Positions 1 to 5,358 of a DNA stretch of 28,976 bases are shown in pieces. Position numbers and translations under genes: made by a program. Source of the stretch: a virus; the IMG/VR virus record IMGVR_UViG_3300013131_000185, positions 1-28,976 of that record; one strand, given 5' to 3'. The notes under the pieces are model-generated. The model was not told the DNA's origin. It searched no databases and saw nothing but the letters and a program-made list of their open reading frames with translations. Positions within the stretch are counted from its first letter, which is position 1; every line of letters starts with the position of its first letter.

Positions 1-212
1 GGATGGCGAGGATCGCGGTCAAAAGCAGTCAGCCGTTCAATGGTTTCGCTGAGCGCGACTAGGGTTTTATCTAGCGCCAAGTTGTCTGCTTCATCCAGCC
101 GGTCATAAATGCCGTTGAGCAGGGTGATCAACTCATGTGCGTCAGCAGATTCGATTAGGTCCAGAGCCGTGTTTATGCGGTTCTGGTGTGCTGCTAGGTC
201 ATAGATACTCAT
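1..212 (-). CDS. Partial hypothetical protein, first gene of the left operon
   Basis: This leftward gene starts at an ATG whose complement is at 210-212 and runs off the window start, leaving 70 codons and no stop. It begins MSIYDLAAHQNRINTAL and looks helical, acidic and soluble, with no signal peptide or membrane segment. A strong ribosome binding site, GGAGGTGT on the minus strand (complement of 217-224), sits just ahead of the ATG. It is the first gene downstream of the leftward promoter at 354-382, so it is probably an early gene repressed in the lysogen. I do not recognise the family. The reading frame and start are well supported; the function is unknown. Confidence 0.75.
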   Translation of the reverse strand, partial: MSIYDLAAHQNRINTALDLIESADAHELITLLNGIYDRLDEADNLALDKTLVALSETIERLTAFDRDPRH

Positions 213-353
213 TTAGACACCTCCATATAGATTGCTTCCTGTCGCGCCCCGTGCGGATTCACCGTAGTCCTGCCGCTGCACTGTGGCCACGCTTACTCGT
301 AGAGTCTGGCCTGCCGGGTTTGCCGCAACGCCGAGTCATCAGCGTTGGGAGTA

Positions 354-394
354 ATTATGCAGAAACGCCTAAATGATGTCAAGCGCAAACGCAT
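354..394 (-). promoter_or_regulatory. Leftward early promoter with paired operators (PL/OL-like)
   Basis: On the minus strand the -35 box TTGACA (complement of 377-382) and the -10 box CATAAT (complement of 354-359) are separated by 17 bases. Two related 14-bp sites overlap them: ATGCGTTTGCGCTT (complement of 381-394) and AGGCGTTTCTGCAT (complement of 357-370), offset by 24 bp. The rightward promoter near 1450 has the same sites in the same places, so these are probably operators for the repressor encoded between them. The promoter is seen directly; repressor binding is inferred. Confidence 0.8.
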
Positions 395-414
395 ATTCAA
401 TAAATGAATATGCG
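390..414. repeat. 10-bp inverted repeat with 5-base spacer
   Basis: CGCATATTCA (390-399) and TGAATATGCG (405-414) are perfect inverted copies around ATAAA. The left arm abuts and partly overlaps the outer operator of the leftward promoter, and the right arm runs into another ATGCGCATG-like sequence. It could be an extra operator, a host-protein site or a hairpin. The position suggests regulation, but no protein can be named. Confidence 0.55.
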
Positions 415-488
415 CATGCGAGTAATGTCCCCGCCTAATTAGGGCGCGAGTAAATGAGTTTCCGAAAGAAAACTATAGGTGGTCGGTC

Positions 489-749
489 TTACTTGGACTG
501 AAATACTGACGCCGAGAAAGCTATGGTGCAGATAAAAGCCGATGCGCCTATGACGCCCTGGACTGTTTTTATACTCATAAATCCCATTGCTAGGCAGGCG
601 ATGGCGATTAAACAGACCAGGATGGAGCCAACCACCACGGTACTGAATACCGCCTGCGCTGCCTGTTCTTTGTAGCCGCAACGTAGTCTTTGCAGCTGAC
701 TATGCGTGTTAATCACCAGCGGCTCATCCATGATGTCAGAATCTTTCAT
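489..749 (-). CDS. Small two-helix membrane protein in the immunity region
   Basis: This leftward gene encodes 86 residues. After a polar N-terminus of about 30 residues come two hydrophobic segments, roughly residues 33-58 and 63-83, giving a predicted hairpin in the inner membrane. It begins about 25 bases after the repressor stop, with only a weak binding site, so it is probably co-transcribed with the repressor and expressed in the lysogen. In lambda the same slot holds the rex exclusion genes, and small membrane proteins in this place are often superinfection-exclusion factors. I do not recognise the sequence family, so the exclusion role is inference from position and topology. An alternative start at Met7 would remove only six residues. 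Confidence 0.7.
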   Translation of the reverse strand: MKDSDIMDEPLVINTHSQLQRLRCGYKEQAAQAVFSTVVVGSILVCLIAIACLAMGFMSIKTVQGVIGASAFICTIAFSASVFQSK

Positions 750-774
750 GTGGTACTCACGCGCCGTTTATTAT

Positions 775-1431
775 TTATACGAGCATGCGGATTTCTTTGA
801 CAATGCCGCAGATTACAGCATCATCGCGCATTGCCATAATTGGGTAACGTGCGTTAAGCGGCTTCAGGAAGTATTGCCCGCCATCGATGATCAGTTGTTT
901 GAAAGTGGTTTCTGTACTGTTCTGGCGGACAATCACATAGCTGCCATTGCGCGCCTCTTCTTCCGGTTCCACAATGATCGTGGCGCCGTTCGGAAATTTC
1001 GGTTCCATGCTGTCGCCTTCGACGATCAAGGCATAGGTGTGCTGCTTGACTTGGATTGTCGTTACGATCCAGTCGTCTGAATATCCTGCTACATAGTTAT
1101 CCACGTTTTCGCTCCAGTTACCAGCCGCCACCATGCTAATTAACGGAACTCTTCCCAATTGTGGCCCGGCGCTTAAGGATGCGCCTTTTAGTAATTCAGA
1201 CATCCGTTCATCGGATGTTTTGCCGGTCGCTAGATAAAGGGCATCAACCCCAAGCGCTTGCGCGATCTGCGGAGTCTTGGCGGTTTCCTGTATTTCGCCG
1301 CATTCAATTTTTGAAATAACAGTTTGATCGAGTCCGGCCAGCCTTCCCAAGCCGGCCTGAGTCAACTTGCGCTGCTTGCGGTGAAACTTGATGCGTTCGC
1401 CGAGTGTCTTCATTTGATCATTAAAGCGCAT
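775..1431 (-). CDS. CI/LexA-type phage repressor (HTH plus S24 peptidase domain)
   Basis: The 218-residue protein has an N-terminal helix-turn-helix (about residues 8-65, with LTQAGLGRLAGLDQTVISKIE as its core) and a C-terminal S24 self-cleavage domain. The expected elements are visible: an Ala103-Gly104 cleavage site in VAAGN, nucleophile Ser141 in GDSMEP and the general-base Lys178 in TTFKQL. It should hold the phage in lysogeny and be inactivated by RecA-stimulated autocleavage after DNA damage. The gene lies between two matching operator clusters and is divergent from the Cro-like gene. No ribosome binding site precedes either Met1 or Met7, so the start is uncertain. A leaderless repressor mRNA, as for lambda cI, is possible. 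Confidence 0.93.
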   Translation of the reverse strand: MRFNDQMKTLGERIKFHRKQRKLTQAGLGRLAGLDQTVISKIECGEIQETAKTPQIAQALGVDALYLATGKTSDERMSELLKGASLSAGPQLGRVPLISMVAAGNWSENVDNYVAGYSDDWIVTTIQVKQHTYALIVEGDSMEPKFPNGATIIVEPEEEARNGSYVIVRQNSTETTFKQLIIDGGQYFLKPLNARYPIMAMRDDAVICGIVKEIRMLV

Positions 1432-1436
1432 AAGAC

Positions 1437-1480
1437 TAGGCGTTTGCGCTTGACAAGAAATAGGCGTATGTGCATATAAT
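1437..1480 (+). promoter_or_regulatory. Rightward early promoter with paired operators (PR/OR-like)
   Basis: TTGACA at 1450-1455 is followed by TATAAT at 1475-1480 (19-base spacer), or by CATATA at 1473-1478 (17-base spacer, matching the leftward promoter). Two 14-bp sites, AGGCGTTTGCGCTT (1438-1451) and AGGCGTATGTGCAT (1462-1475), overlap the -35 and -10 boxes at 24-bp offset, as on the left. The expected transcription start (about 1485-1488) coincides with the ATG of the Cro-like gene. The repressor-maintenance promoter must lie in the same interval on the other strand, but I could not assign it confidently. Confidence 0.82.
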
Positions 1481-1487
1481 TAACCCC

Positions 1488-1745
1488 ATGAATTATTTGA
1501 CTTCAACTCCAAAGCAGCTGATCGAGTCTATACGCGATATGGCCGGGCTGTCTGATACTGAGATTGGCGAAAGCATCGGGCTGGCGCAATCCACAGTGGG
1601 ACGACTACGGGCCGGACGCTTAGTTGATACCTCGTCAGCAAATTGGCGCGCACTGATACAACTCCACAAAAAAGTGGCGCATCTGCTAACAAAAGGGCGG
1701 CGTGAGATGACGAGCGATGGCCCAACACACCCAAAAAAGGCGTGA
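1488..1745 (+). CDS. Cro-like helix-turn-helix regulator
   Basis: The product is 85 residues beginning MNYLTSTPKQLIESIRDM. A helix-turn-helix spans about residues 11-45 (LSDTEIGESIGLAQSTVGRL), followed by a helix and a basic tail. Its place, the first rightward gene opposite the repressor, makes it the likely Cro equivalent that shuts off repressor synthesis on lytic entry. An upstream GTG at 1470 is in frame but lies inside the promoter, so ATG 1488 is chosen. Starting at the next Met (codon 12) would remove the first helix. There is no Shine-Dalgarno sequence, and the -10 box ends only eight bases before the ATG, so the mRNA is probably leaderless. Fold assignment is good; the exact Cro role rests on context. 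Confidence 0.82.
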   Translation: MNYLTSTPKQLIESIRDMAGLSDTEIGESIGLAQSTVGRLRAGRLVDTSSANWRALIQLHKKVAHLLTKGRREMTSDGPTHPKKA

Positions 1746-1746
1746 C

Positions 1747-1977
1747 ATGCAAACCGAGCTGCGCGTCCAAGTGCAGAACGAAGAGCTGTCCGTCCTGGAT
1801 GGCTATTGCAATGCAACCGGTAAACCGCGCACTGAGGTGATCCGAGCATTGCTGAAAGAGTGGTCTGATCGAAAATTGCATGAGGCTACTTTAATTTGCC
1901 GGGTCGCTGGGTGCAATCCGACCTCGTTGGATAAGGATCGGAACGTAAGCGCAGATATAGACAGGGGCGATTTATGA
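1747..1977 (+). CDS. Ribbon-helix-helix (Arc/MetJ-type) DNA-binding protein
   Basis: The 76-residue product begins MQTELRVQVQNEELSVLD. It shows the ribbon-helix-helix pattern: a short beta strand (ELRVQV), helix A (NEELSVLDGYCNATG) and helix B starting at PRTEVIRALLKEW. Two cysteines follow in the tail (ICRVAGC). Proteins of this type bind DNA as dimers and often repress or tune early phage promoters. ATG 1747, one base after the preceding stop and six bases after AAGG, is preferred over an in-frame ATG at 1717 that would overlap the Cro-like gene. The stop overlaps the next start in ATGA, implying translational coupling. Its target is unknown. Confidence 0.7.
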   Translation: MQTELRVQVQNEELSVLDGYCNATGKPRTEVIRALLKEWSDRKLHEATLICRVAGCNPTSLDKDRNVSADIDRGDL

Positions 1978-2807
1978 GTGTCCATGTGATGTCGCAGGTG
2001 TTTCAGCGCTATCCATCAGGCGGCGGTGAAATGTTGCTGGCCCTGGCGCTGGCAGATCATGCGGATGATGAGGGGCGGCGTATTTATCCGGCAGTGGCCA
2101 CGCTTGCCCAGAAAACTAGGCAGTCCGAGCGGACCGTCCAGTATCAGCTGCGCAAGATGGAAAAAGAAGGCTGGTTGCTGTTGGTCGCCAATGAATTTGG
2201 CGGGCGAAATCATACTCGTCAGTACCGAATTCATCCTGATTGGATAAAGGGTGCAGATTTTGCACCCATTCAAAATGGTGCAAATGACGACACAAAAGGG
2301 TGCAACCAGACGTATGAAAGGGTGCAACCAGACGTACTAAAGGGTGCAATAGCTGTTGCACCCGAATCATCAAGAATCATCAATAACCATCAAGAAACAT
2401 CAAAGCGCGTGCGCGCGACCTATTCTGAATCACCCAAGCCGGCAGCTCGACTGATCGACCTTGGCGTAGATCCGCAAGTGGCTGCAGATTGGCTAGAAGT
2501 TCGCAAAGCAAAAAAGGCGCCACTCACTCAAACAGCGCTTGACACCCTTTGCCGAGAAGCTGCCAAGGCCGGGGTTTCCGTCAATCAGGCCGTGCAGATC
2601 TGCTGCGCCAGGAACTGGCAAGGATTCCAAGCGCAATGGCTACATAATTCATCTAGCACGCCAGCAGCTAAAGATCCACGGATGTCCACCCTCAATCAGA
2701 TTTGGAGAAATCATGGAAATGAACGACCGATTATCGACGTTACCACTGGCGGATCAGATGCGAGTTATCGAACGGGTATTCCAGAAACTGTCCCTGGCGT
2801 TCGGTAA
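1974..2807 (+). CDS. Lambda O-like replication initiator carrying the origin
   Basis: The 277-residue protein has an N-terminal winged helix-turn-helix (about residues 15-90, including YPAVATLAQKTRQSERTVQYQL and GWLLL), typical of phage replication proteins of the O/helix_turn_helix_36 type. A low-complexity linker (about 92-150) is followed by a helical C-terminal domain (about 155-220). The linker DNA contains iterons and AT-rich repeats, as the lambda O gene contains ori-lambda. The protein should bind these iterons and recruit the helicase loader encoded next. It starts in an ATGA overlap with the previous gene. Its end overlaps the next gene by 95 bases in another frame, which is long for a phage operon; the last 30 or so residues may therefore be dispensable. 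Confidence 0.85.
   Translation: MSVHVMSQVFQRYPSGGGEMLLALALADHADDEGRRIYPAVATLAQKTRQSERTVQYQLRKMEKEGWLLLVANEFGGRNHTRQYRIHPDWIKGADFAPIQNGANDDTKGCNQTYERVQPDVLKGAIAVAPESSRIINNHQETSKRVRATYSESPKPAARLIDLGVDPQVAADWLEVRKAKKAPLTQTALDTLCREAAKAGVSVNQAVQICCARNWQGFQAQWLHNSSSTPAAKDPRMSTLNQIWRNHGNERPIIDVTTGGSDASYRTGIPETVPGVR
2246..2405 (+). other. Probable replication origin: iterons plus AT-rich unwinding element
   Basis: Three direct iterons begin AAAGGGTGCAA at 2295, 2317 and 2339, exactly 22 bp apart; the first two share the 20-mer AAAGGGTGCAACCAGACGTA. GGGTGCA/TGCACCC inverted pairs flank them at 2249-2267 and 2342-2363, and an imperfect copy lies at 2277-2283. From 2366 to 2405 follow four 10-bp units, ATCATCAAGA, ATCATCAATA, ACCATCAAGA and AACATCAAAG, resembling an unwinding element. 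The 22-bp period is not a multiple of three, so the encoded peptide is not repeated and the repetition must serve the DNA. The location inside an O-like gene matches lambda. Confidence 0.87.
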
Positions 2808-3093
2808 TCAGCTGAACAGCAAGTGGGCCGGGATGGATCTTGACCTGGTGTACCGATCCTGGGCGGAAGATCTGGCAACGTATTCCCTGGGCGCCATCAA
2901 CTATGGCATCGAGGTGGCCAAGCGAGATCAGCATCCGCCGAGCCTCGGGGAATTTATTGTGAAGTGCCAGGGATACAAGCCAGCGGATGCCATGCGCTTG
3001 GAACACCGGCTTACACCGGAGCAGTTGGAGGTAAACCGGAAGCGCGTGCAGGCATTGATCCAGGCGCTGGTCAATGGGAAGGTGTTGGCATGA
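2713..3093 (+). CDS. Lambda P-like replication protein (helicase loader)
   Basis: The product is 126 residues beginning MEMNDRLSTLPLADQ. Its central part, with RVFQKLSLAFGNQL, then MDLDLVYRSWAEDLATYS and IEVAKRDQHPPSLGEFIVKC, has the layout of the lambda P family, in which a Trp-containing helix is followed by a PSPGQFVAWC-like motif. It is shorter than lambda P (233 residues) and ends in a basic helix. It should deliver the host DnaB helicase to the initiator bound at the origin just upstream. The start is set by GGAG at 2704-2707 ahead of ATG 2713; the frame stays open further upstream inside the O-like gene, but without such a site. Its stop overlaps the ninB start in ATGA. Confidence 0.75.
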   Translation: MEMNDRLSTLPLADQMRVIERVFQKLSLAFGNQLNSKWAGMDLDLVYRSWAEDLATYSLGAINYGIEVAKRDQHPPSLGEFIVKCQGYKPADAMRLEHRLTPEQLEVNRKRVQALIQALVNGKVLA

Positions 3094-3488
3094 GCAAGCG
3101 CATTTATCGACTGGTACACGATACCGCACGCAAGCTGGCAGCTGGTCTGTGCATGACCGCGCCGGAAGGCTATGTCGTGACGATTGCGGAGCCAACCCGG
3201 TCGCTGGAGCAGAACGCAAAACTCTGGCCGATGCTTGGGGATGTCAGCCGCCAGGTGAACTGGCACGGCCAATATCTGAGCGACGAAGAGTGGAAGGATG
3301 TATTCAGCGCTGCGCTTTCACGCCAAAAGGTGGTGCCAGGACTGGACGGTGGCTTTGTGGTGTGCGGTCAGCGCACCAGCCAGATGGGTAAAAAGGCTTT
3401 TGCTGAGTTGGTCGAATTGATTTACGCCTTTGGTGCCGAGCGCGGCGTGATTTGGTCTGAGCATATCCCAGAAAGGTTAGCTGCATGA
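3090..3488 (+). CDS. ninB: NinB-family recombination protein
   Basis: The 132-residue protein matches the NinB/Orf family in length and pattern: N-terminal basic strand-helix, the central RSLEQNAKLWPMLGDVSRQV block, the WKDVFSAALSR helix, the VPGLDGGFVV turn and a C-terminal SQMGKKAFAELVELIYAFGAERGV helix. In lambda, Orf/NinB binds single-stranded DNA and SSB and replaces RecFOR in recombination. The start is an ATGA overlap with the helicase-loader stop, and the next gene starts in the same way, so this is a coupled recombination cassette in a lambdoid nin-like position. Identification is firm from the conserved block. Confidence 0.9.
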   Translation: MSKRIYRLVHDTARKLAAGLCMTAPEGYVVTIAEPTRSLEQNAKLWPMLGDVSRQVNWHGQYLSDEEWKDVFSAALSRQKVVPGLDGGFVVCGQRTSQMGKKAFAELVELIYAFGAERGVIWSEHIPERLAA

Positions 3489-3955
3489 TTGTGACGCTGA
3501 CGCCCGATGAGATAACGGTGTGTCAGGTGGTTGGCCGGATGCGCTCGTTGATTGCCCGGTCTGCCGGAGTGAAGGACGCCAAGATTGGCGACCAGGATGG
3601 TGCGGAAGCAGATGTGATTGGCATGGCAGCGGAGTATGCCTTTGCCAAAAAGTACAACGTGTTCCCGGATCTCGGATTATCACCCAGGTCCGGATCCTGC
3701 GACGGGGTGTTTAACGGCAAGCGTTATGACATCAAGGCGACGCAGTACAAGTCTGGGCGCCTGCTTTGTACGCGCAAGGACAACCCGGATGTGGATGTGT
3801 ATGTCCTGGCGATTGTGACTTTGCCGACGGTTGATTTTGTGGGTTGGTCGCCGGCCACTGATCTGCGCCGCCCAGAAAATTTGACGGATCTGGGTCATGG
3901 CCAGGGTTATGCGCTGACACAAGCGCAGCTCAAAAAATTGGGGACCAGTGCATGA
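3485..3955 (+). CDS. PD-(D/E)xK-like putative nuclease
   Basis: This 156-residue protein is not one I can name, but its motif order fits a restriction-endonuclease-like fold. Glu50 sits in a helix (GMAAEYAFAKKY). Asp73 follows in a short turn, then an Asp82-x-Lys84 motif in a strand (RYDIKATQY), and then another strand, DVYVLAIVTL. This is the usual E...D-x-K arrangement. It starts in ATGA with ninB and ends a few bases inside the start of the HNH-like gene. Two nuclease-like genes beside a recombination mediator suggest a role in processing replicating or recombining DNA, or in attacking host DNA. The fold call is inference from spacing; activity is unproven. Confidence 0.6.
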   Translation: MIVTLTPDEITVCQVVGRMRSLIARSAGVKDAKIGDQDGAEADVIGMAAEYAFAKKYNVFPDLGLSPRSGSCDGVFNGKRYDIKATQYKSGRLLCTRKDNPDVDVYVLAIVTLPTVDFVGWSPATDLRRPENLTDLGHGQGYALTQAQLKKLGTSA

Positions 3956-4221
3956 GCGCTTTTGGCCGTGCGCATTTAGCCCGTGTCCATGAGTTGCCAT
4001 GCGGGGTGTGTGGCGCCAGCCCGGTGGAAGCGCATCACGTTTTGGAAGGCCGGACGCCTGGGCGCAAGTCGCCGGATGCGCTGGCGATTCCGGTGTGCGT
4101 ATCGTGCCATCGCGACGAACACAATGGGATCCATGGCCGTGGGTTTATGTGGAAGGTTTTGAAAAAAGGTGAGCTGGATGTCCTCGCGGAAACCATTGAG
4201 AAGCTCTACGGAAGGCGCTGA
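3952..4221 (+). CDS. HNH/Ref-like zinc-binding putative endonuclease
   Basis: The 89-residue product shows paired metal and active-site residues: Cys17-x2-Cys20, His28-His29 in VEAHHV, Cys49-x2-Cys52-His53 and His57/His61 in DEHNGIHG. This resembles the compact HNH domain of the Ref/DUF968-type phage recombination proteins, where the AHH motif is the catalytic core and the cysteines hold zinc. P1 Ref is a RecA-dependent nuclease, so a recombination-linked nuclease is plausible here. The gene starts in ATGA with the previous stop. Length and motif order support a complete minimal domain. Confidence 0.75.
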   Translation: MSAFGRAHLARVHELPCGVCGASPVEAHHVLEGRTPGRKSPDALAIPVCVSCHRDEHNGIHGRGFMWKVLKKGELDVLAETIEKLYGRR

Positions 4222-4246
4222 GTGTTGGGGCTGTTTGCACCATGTC

Positions 4247-4381
4247 ATGCGCCGAGTGACAACCGGGCGGGTGCATTTCACCAGCTGGGGTTGCCTGGCA
4301 AAACGCTGGCGTTTTGGGGATAACCGAGAGGCGGCACAGCGACCACGCCCAGTAACGTGCGATGAGAGGAAAGCAGTATGA
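4247..4381 (+). CDS. Possible small Cys-containing ORF
   Basis: Between the HNH-like gene and the next clear gene lie 156 bases whose only plausible frame encodes about 44 residues from ATG 4247 (MRRVTTGRVHFTSWGCLAKR...). It is basic with two cysteines and ends in an ATGA overlap with the following gene, a pattern shared by real genes here. No ribosome binding site precedes it and I recognise no family. The frame also extends upstream into the HNH gene. A 33-codon frame from GTG 4222 is an even weaker alternative. Low confidence. Confidence 0.3.
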   Translation: MRRVTTGRVHFTSWGCLAKRWRFGDNREAAQRPRPVTCDERKAV

Positions 4382-4605
4382 GTGCAAAGAAGCGCCAGGT
4401 GGGTGGTGATCATTACAAGGACATGGGGATTGAGCCGTGGGACGTGGTGGATACCTGGCCACTGGAACAGCAAATCGGCGCCCACCGGTTGGCCGCATTG
4501 AAATATCTGATGCGGATGGGCAGCAAGGACGAGGCGGCGCAGGAAATCCGCAAGGCGGCGCATGTTTGCGAGAAGCTGGCAGAGGTACTGGAGCGGAAAG
4601 CATGA
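4378..4605 (+). CDS. DUF3310-like small phage protein
   Basis: The 75-residue protein has the signature of the DUF3310 family: an N-terminal GGDHYKDMGIEPWDVVD segment, then a HRLAALKYLMRMG helix and a conserved-looking DEAAQEIRKA helix ending in a short coiled tail. The family is common in phages and is sometimes called nucleotide-kinase-like, but its biochemical role is not established. A good ribosome binding site (GAGAGGAAAG) precedes ATG 4378. Its stop overlaps the rusA start in ATGA. Confidence 0.82.
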   Translation: MSAKKRQVGGDHYKDMGIEPWDVVDTWPLEQQIGAHRLAALKYLMRMGSKDEAAQEIRKAAHVCEKLAEVLERKA

Positions 4606-4955
4606 GATTGCCGTACCCGGTGCCGTTGAATGTGGCTTACAGGAATTTCCGCGGACGGACGATTCTGTCGCCCAAGGGGCGCGAGTGGAAGGTGCGGGCG
4701 ACGGCCCTGGCGCAAGACGCCGGGTTGCCGCTGCTAACAGGTGCAGTGCGGGTGCAGTTTGTTTTGCATCCGAAAATAACCAAGCAGGGATTGGCCAGTC
4801 TAGTTCGGCCGGATATTGATGGCATTTTTAAGTTGGCCCTGGATGCGCTCAATGGTGTGGCCTGGGTGGATGACAAGCAGATCGAGGATCTTGCTGCGCG
4901 ACTGGGGCCGCCGGTAGCAGGGGGCGCATTGTCTGTTTTTGTGGAGAGCTTATGA
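4602..4955 (+). CDS. rusA: RusA-family Holliday junction resolvase
   Basis: The 117-residue product has the full RusA core. RPDIDGIFKLALDAL supplies Asp71, Asp73 and Lys77, and AWVDDKQI supplies Asp90/Asp91, corresponding to the acidic residues and lysine that bind metal and cut junctions in E. coli RusA (Asp70, Asp72, Lys76, Asp91). It resolves four-way junctions made during phage recombination and replication before packaging. The frame is open upstream, but ATG 4602 overlaps the previous stop (ATGA) and places the conserved PYPVPLN strand at the N-terminus, as in the family. Length is normal. Confidence 0.93.
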   Translation: MRLPYPVPLNVAYRNFRGRTILSPKGREWKVRATALAQDAGLPLLTGAVRVQFVLHPKITKQGLASLVRPDIDGIFKLALDALNGVAWVDDKQIEDLAARLGPPVAGGALSVFVESL

Positions 4956-5152
4956 ATCCAAAACCATTTCATTCTGCGTTACCTGTCGAGGCGCAGCTGA
5001 TCCTTCGGCGCGCCTGCCTGATCGAGAATACCGAATTCGATTCCTTGGCAAAGCTCAAGGCTATCGACAAAGCTAACGAGCGGATCCGGATTCTCTTTCC
5101 GGAGTACTTTATCCAGGAGGCCGAAGATGCAGATCACGCTGACGCTGAATGA
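4952..5152 (+). CDS. Small hypothetical protein
   Basis: The 66-residue acidic protein is coupled to rusA by ATGA. It is predicted mostly helical (LPVEAQLILRRACLI..., AKLKAIDKANERIRILF) with a DADHADAE tail and no cysteines near known motifs. I do not recognise it. Its last 26 bases overlap the start of the next gene, whose ribosome binding site (GGAGG) lies inside this frame. Coding is supported by tight packing and matching composition. Confidence 0.6.
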   Translation: MNPKPFHSALPVEAQLILRRACLIENTEFDSLAKLKAIDKANERIRILFPEYFIQEAEDADHADAE

Positions 5153-5357
5153 GAAGGGCCGTCGCATTGGGGATAGTCACTGGAATGCCAAGCTGACTAA
5201 CCATGAGGTGGATTTGTTGCTAAAGATGCACGATGAGGGGATGACGTATGGCGCCCTGGCGGCAATCTTTGATATTTCAAAGCGCAGTGTGCGCGACATT
5301 TGTAGTGGTCGCCGTCGCTGTCAAACGGTGATGGGGTTTAAGGTCGTGGAGGTGTGA
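5127..5357 (+). CDS. Helix-turn-helix protein in the Q position
   Basis: The 76-residue protein contains a clear helix-turn-helix: HWNAKLTNHEVDLLLKMHDEG, then MTYGALAAIFDISKRSVRDI (about residues 36-56), followed by a basic CSGRRRC segment. Proteins of this kind, with a G-(D/E)-SHxNAKLT start, are common in phages and usually unassigned. It is the last gene before terminase, where lambdoid phages place the late regulator Q, so a role in late expression is possible but unproven. The start is fixed by GGAGG about eight bases upstream. GGAGGTG near its end serves the small terminase gene. Confidence 0.72.
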   Translation: MQITLTLNEKGRRIGDSHWNAKLTNHEVDLLLKMHDEGMTYGALAAIFDISKRSVRDICSGRRRCQTVMGFKVVEV

Positions 5358-5358
5358 A

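Larger units (their letters stand above)
213..488. other. Non-coding left control region
   Basis: This 276-base stretch holds no convincing gene. It carries the leftward promoter and operators (354-394), an inverted repeat (390-414) and an approximately 135-base leader to the gene ending at 212. On the minus strand the predicted transcript would begin close to position 347, at the edge of a 6-bp inverted repeat (CAACGC at 326-331 with GCGTTG at 342-347), so its 5' end could fold into a hairpin. A short palindrome CCTAATTAGG lies at 434-443 downstream of the membrane protein gene. It has no T-tract, so I do not call a terminator there. Confidence 0.6.

Noticed and set aside
137-376. A 79-codon plus-strand frame in the left control region
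   Set aside because: It overlaps the leftward partial gene, its leader and promoter, and has no domain or binding site.
434-443. Palindrome CCTAATTAGG as a terminator for the repressor unit
   Set aside because: Short stem of mostly A and T with no following T-tract.
706-1080. A 124-codon plus-strand frame opposite the repressor
   Set aside because: Antisense to an identified S24 repressor with conserved residues; no binding site and no recognisable domain.
2249-2349. Shared GGGTGC core of iterons and the late motif as one regulatory site
   Set aside because: Similarity ends after six bases, the second late box is absent, and spacing differs; coincidence is more likely.
2246-2363. Repeats in the replication gene as a CRISPR array
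   Set aside because: Period is 22 bp with no unique spacers, repeats are in both orientations and inside a coding gene; iterons explain them.
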